A stretch of 7,133 nt of DNA from Deltaproteobacteria bacterium (GTDB lineage: Bacteria; Desulfobacterota; Dissulfuribacteria; Dissulfuribacterales; QOAL01): contig JALWJV010000052.1 in the NCBI GenBank assembly GCA_026996955.1, forward strand, positions 1-7,133. The letters run 5' to 3'. This document shows positions 5,580 through 7,133 of the stretch, in pieces (within the stretch, counting starts at the first letter, position 1; the number at the start of each line of letters is the position of its first letter). The notes beneath the pieces are model-generated. The model searched no databases. It worked only from the letters and a program-made list of their open reading frames with translations, and was not told the origin of the DNA. The translations under genes and the position numbers were made by a program.

Positions 5580-6575
5580 TCATACTTCCATATTTATGTT
5601 TTTAGTACAGCACAAAAGCTGCTCTGCCAGTTCAAGGGCATCCACTGGCCAGAAACACTCCGGGCGTGGATGGCGAACATTGGGCTGGCCGGCCTCAGGT
5701 CGGCAGTTAAGGAGGCATTGGGTCCATTGGGCAGGAATTGCGATGCGCCCGTACACTGCACCCAAAAGCGCTCCGCAGATGGCTGCATTGGTGTCGGTGT
5801 CTCCGCCTCGCATGACGGTGTCCACCACGGCCTCCTCAAGGCTCGGGGCATGGAGGAGCTGCCACAGGGCGTTCTGGAAAGCAATCAGGACCCAGCCCTG
5901 GTGATGGAGGAAGTCCCGTGGCGGTGTTTTTTCTGCGCCGGTGATAGCCTCCATTAGTGGGCCGTCCACCCCCATTTCATCTGCCCAGAGCACTATCTGC
6001 TGATACAGGTCAGGTGCCCCGACTCCGGTACGAATGGCATGGGCAATGGCCATGGCAAACAGCGCATTGGCCTGTTGGCATATTGGATGGGGATGAGTCA
6101 GCGAGGCATCCTCTCTGGCCCACTCAGCAACCTGCTTAAGGTCATGATTTGCTCCGAAAACACCAAGTGGACTTATCCGCATCATGGCACCATTAGCCTG
6201 GCTTTCCGGATTGGGCTCCCCGCTAAGTCCACTGGCTACAGTCATGCCATAGTCAAAAGGGCCGGAGTTGAGCCAGTAGATGTAAGCCTTCCGGGCTTCC
6301 TCCTCGTCGTATTTACCCTTTTTTACCAGCATGCGGGCAAGCATCAACGCCATCTCGGAATCATCTGTGGGCTGACCTGCAATGGTGTTCCATGTGCCGC
6401 CATCAGCCAGTTTCCTGACACCGTCCGGGTATTTCCGTCGAATCTGCTCTGGAGTCATAAACTCCACCAGGCTGCCCAGCGCATCCCCGGCAAGCTGCCC
6501 AAGAAGGCAGCCTTTAGCTCGAGAGAGTATTCCAGTATCAAGACTCTTGTGGAAGATTTGTATCATTGATGACAT
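5580..6575 (-). CDS. ADP-ribosylglycohydrolase family protein (DraG/ARH type)
   Basis: Predicted dinuclear-Mg hydrolase that removes ADP-ribose from a modified protein, nucleic acid or small molecule. The actual substrate cannot be told. From the ATG at 6575 the product has 331 residues. Motifs in order: GCLLGQLAGDALG (residues 22-34), PTDDSEMALMLA (69-80) with metal-binding T70, D71 and D72, ANGAMMRISPLG (127-138), LTHPHPICQQANAL (159-172) and VMRGGDTDTNAAICGALLGA (254-273) with D259, D261 and T262. All expected metal ligands are present, so it looks active. The frame stays open to an ATG at 6662, but that start lies inside the tmRNA gene and adds a proline-rich, non-family segment, so it is rejected. 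ATG 6575 has GAAGG nine nt upstream; ATG 6566 is the alternative. The gene follows ssrA on the same strand. No ADP-ribosyltransferase, nitrogenase or toxin gene is nearby to suggest a target. Confidence 0.9.
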   Translation of the reverse strand: MSSMIQIFHKSLDTGILSRAKGCLLGQLAGDALGSLVEFMTPEQIRRKYPDGVRKLADGGTWNTIAGQPTDDSEMALMLARMLVKKGKYDEEEARKAYIYWLNSGPFDYGMTVASGLSGEPNPESQANGAMMRISPLGVFGANHDLKQVAEWAREDASLTHPHPICQQANALFAMAIAHAIRTGVGAPDLYQQIVLWADEMGVDGPLMEAITGAEKTPPRDFLHHQGWVLIAFQNALWQLLHAPSLEEAVVDTVMRGGDTDTNAAICGALLGAVYGRIAIPAQWTQCLLNCRPEAGQPNVRHPRPECFWPVDALELAEQLLCCTKNINMEV

Positions 6576-6582
6576 TAGCGGC

Positions 6583-6618
6583 AGCCTTCTCTTTTTCGCT
6601 CCGCTCAAAGCGAAGGCT
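6583..6618 (-). promoter_or_regulatory. Hairpin joining tmRNA 3' end to the hydrolase ribosome binding site
   Basis: On the minus strand AGCCTT (6618-6613), which starts with the terminal A of the tmRNA CCA, pairs with AAGGCT (6588-6583), the segment containing the probable AAGG ribosome binding site of the hydrolase gene. Inside it CGCT (6612-6609) can pair with AGCG (6600-6597). There is no T-run, so it is not a classical terminator. It could act in tmRNA 3' processing or hold back hydrolase translation until the tmRNA is cut away. The complementarity is seen directly; the roles are inferred. Confidence 0.4.
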
Positions 6619-6971
6619 GGTGGAGGCGGCGGGAATCGAACCCGCGTCCGGAAGCATTCCACTCAAGCGTCTACGTGCGTAGTCTGGTTTTTATTGTTTC
6701 GCCTTGTCAGTCCCAACCAGACAGGGAGTGCCAAGGCTAGCCTGCTAGATTTTAACTTCTCCAGAGGCGGGCTCCCAGGAGAAGCGAGCCTGTAAGGATG
6801 ACACCCGTATCCGGCCTACAGGCAGGCGCGGGCGGGTGTGGCAGAACTAAGCTGCCAGTGCGTACTCGTATTCAGAGTCGGCGTTTGTGTTTTGTCTGCA
6901 TTTTTACGGGGTTGCAGGCCCCCGGCACGCAACTTGAGCTTCCATACCCCCGTCGAATCCAGTTCGCCCCC
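6618..6971 (-). ncRNA. ssrA: Transfer-messenger RNA (tmRNA), single-piece
   Basis: Rescues stalled ribosomes together with SmpB, by alanine charging followed by translation of a degradation tag. On the minus strand the RNA starts GGGGGCG (6971-6965), followed by CTGGATTCGACGGGGG, the highly conserved tmRNA 5' segment. It ends with GGACGCGGGTTCGATTCCCG and CCGCCTCCACCA. The acceptor stem GGGGGCG/CGCCTCC pairs over seven bases with one G-U, A is the discriminator, and CCA (6620-6618) is encoded. The T-arm GCGGG-TTCGATT-CCCGC is intact. The tag frame at 6882-6847 encodes ADSEYEYALAA followed by TAG, with GCC as the likely resume codon. At 354 nt the length is normal and it is not the permuted two-piece form. 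The mature 5' end assumes a seven-base stem; a sixth G lies just upstream. Confidence 0.96.
6847..6882 (-). other. tmRNA proteolysis-tag reading frame (ADSEYEYALAA)
   Basis: Within ssrA the codons GCC GAC TCT GAA TAC GAG TAC, then GCA CTG GCA GCT and TAG, give ADSEYEYALAA. The C-terminal ALAA is the classic signal for ClpXP-type proteases, and the leading Ala fits the alanine carried by tmRNA plus the resume codon. An in-frame TAA lies eight codons upstream of the resume codon. Whether the resume codon is GCC (6880-6882) or the preceding AAC cannot be settled from sequence alone; GCC aligns best with the E. coli GCA resume codon. Confidence 0.85.
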
Positions 6972-7047
6972 CTTGTATAAATGACCTGTCAAAGGGAAGG
7001 ATGAGGGAATTAGCCTGATAAAAGAATATCATCAGGAAGCTATGGGT

Positions 7048-7076
7048 AAATTAAGAATGAAAGCAGGCTGTGTCAA
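7048..7076 (-). promoter_or_regulatory. Candidate ssrA promoter
   Basis: On the minus strand TTGACA (7076-7071) is followed after 17 nt by TAATTT (7053-7048), a perfect -35 with a poor -10. It would start about 70 nt upstream of the mature tmRNA 5' end, compatible with a precursor processed by RNase P. An overlapping alternative is TTTACC, a 16-nt spacer and TATTCT. Between promoter and tmRNA, an inverted repeat CCTGAT/ATCAGG (7014-7019, 7031-7036) could fold in the precursor. The rest of 6972-7133 shows no gene. Confidence 0.4.
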
Positions 7077-7133
7077 CTCTTTTTCCATCCGGAGTGGAGC
7101 AGTTTTTTAGCTTATTTTACAGGATATTCCGCC

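Noticed and set aside
6618..6642. Attachment-site duplication of the ssrA 3' end
   Set aside because: I looked for a second copy of the GGTTCGATTCCCGC segment elsewhere in the window and saw none; no integrase is present, so no island boundary can be claimed.
6576..6662. Longer hydrolase start at 6662 with a proline-rich N-terminus
   Set aside because: The extension is the tmRNA 3' end read in frame; the run of prolines comes from its acceptor stem and is not a protein domain.
6382..6980. Plus-strand open frames across ssrA (6382-6795, 6798-6980)
   Set aside because: They are antisense to the hydrolase gene and tmRNA and have no family features.
6987..6992. TTGACA on the minus strand just upstream of ssrA, with nearby TATACA
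   Set aside because: The two hexamers are only 7 nt apart, too close for one promoter, and a 17-nt spacing would place the -10 inside the tmRNA.
1..7133. CRISPR array, complete insertion sequence, or tRNA/rRNA gene
   Set aside because: No regularly spaced repeats, transposase frame or tRNA/rRNA sequence is seen; the only tRNA-like part belongs to tmRNA.

Overview
The window looks like a chromosomal segment of a Gram-negative bacterium, most likely a member of the Desulfobacterota (former Deltaproteobacteria), possibly a sulfate-reducer relative. This is inferred from the rplM-rpsI-argC gene order, which I recall from Geobacter and sulfate reducers, from the protein and tmRNA types, and from the style of the intergenic repeats. 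There is no 16S gene or phylogenetic computation behind it.

Layout, left to right. (1) 1-1153, minus strand: a 3'-truncated M18 aminopeptidase (apeA type), running off the left edge. (2) 1154-1676: a gene-free stretch holding an approximately 218-bp imperfect inverted-repeat element (1207-1424), then a promoter candidate and a leader with a strong hairpin (1604-1634) in front of rplM. (3) 1677-2529, plus strand: rplM-rpsI, encoding ribosomal proteins L13 and S9. (4) 2530-2838: nested inverted repeats (2539-2702), a clear intrinsic terminator (2738-2772), then the argC upstream region. (5) 2839-3900, plus strand: argC. (6) 3901-4016: a second, partial copy of the repeat element (3929-3991). 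(7) 4017-5459, plus strand: an M17 leucyl aminopeptidase (pepA type), followed by a terminator-like hairpin. (8) 5580-6575, minus strand: an ADP-ribosylglycohydrolase-family protein. (9) 6618-6971, minus strand: tmRNA (ssrA), 42 nt upstream of the hydrolase gene; its upstream region reaches the right edge.

Functionally this is mostly housekeeping: ribosome assembly, arginine biosynthesis, peptide turnover by two unrelated metallo-aminopeptidases, and ribosome rescue. The accessory-looking parts are the ADP-ribosylglycohydrolase beside ssrA, whose likely ribosome binding site can pair with the tmRNA 3' end, and the intergenic repeat family. The end sequence of that family, close to GAACAGTTACA, sits upstream of four transcription units and points toward the gene each time. 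I see no CRISPR array, transposase, integrase or toxin gene, and no clear evidence of a wholly new multi-gene system. The repeats and the RNA-level structures are the parts worth pursuing.
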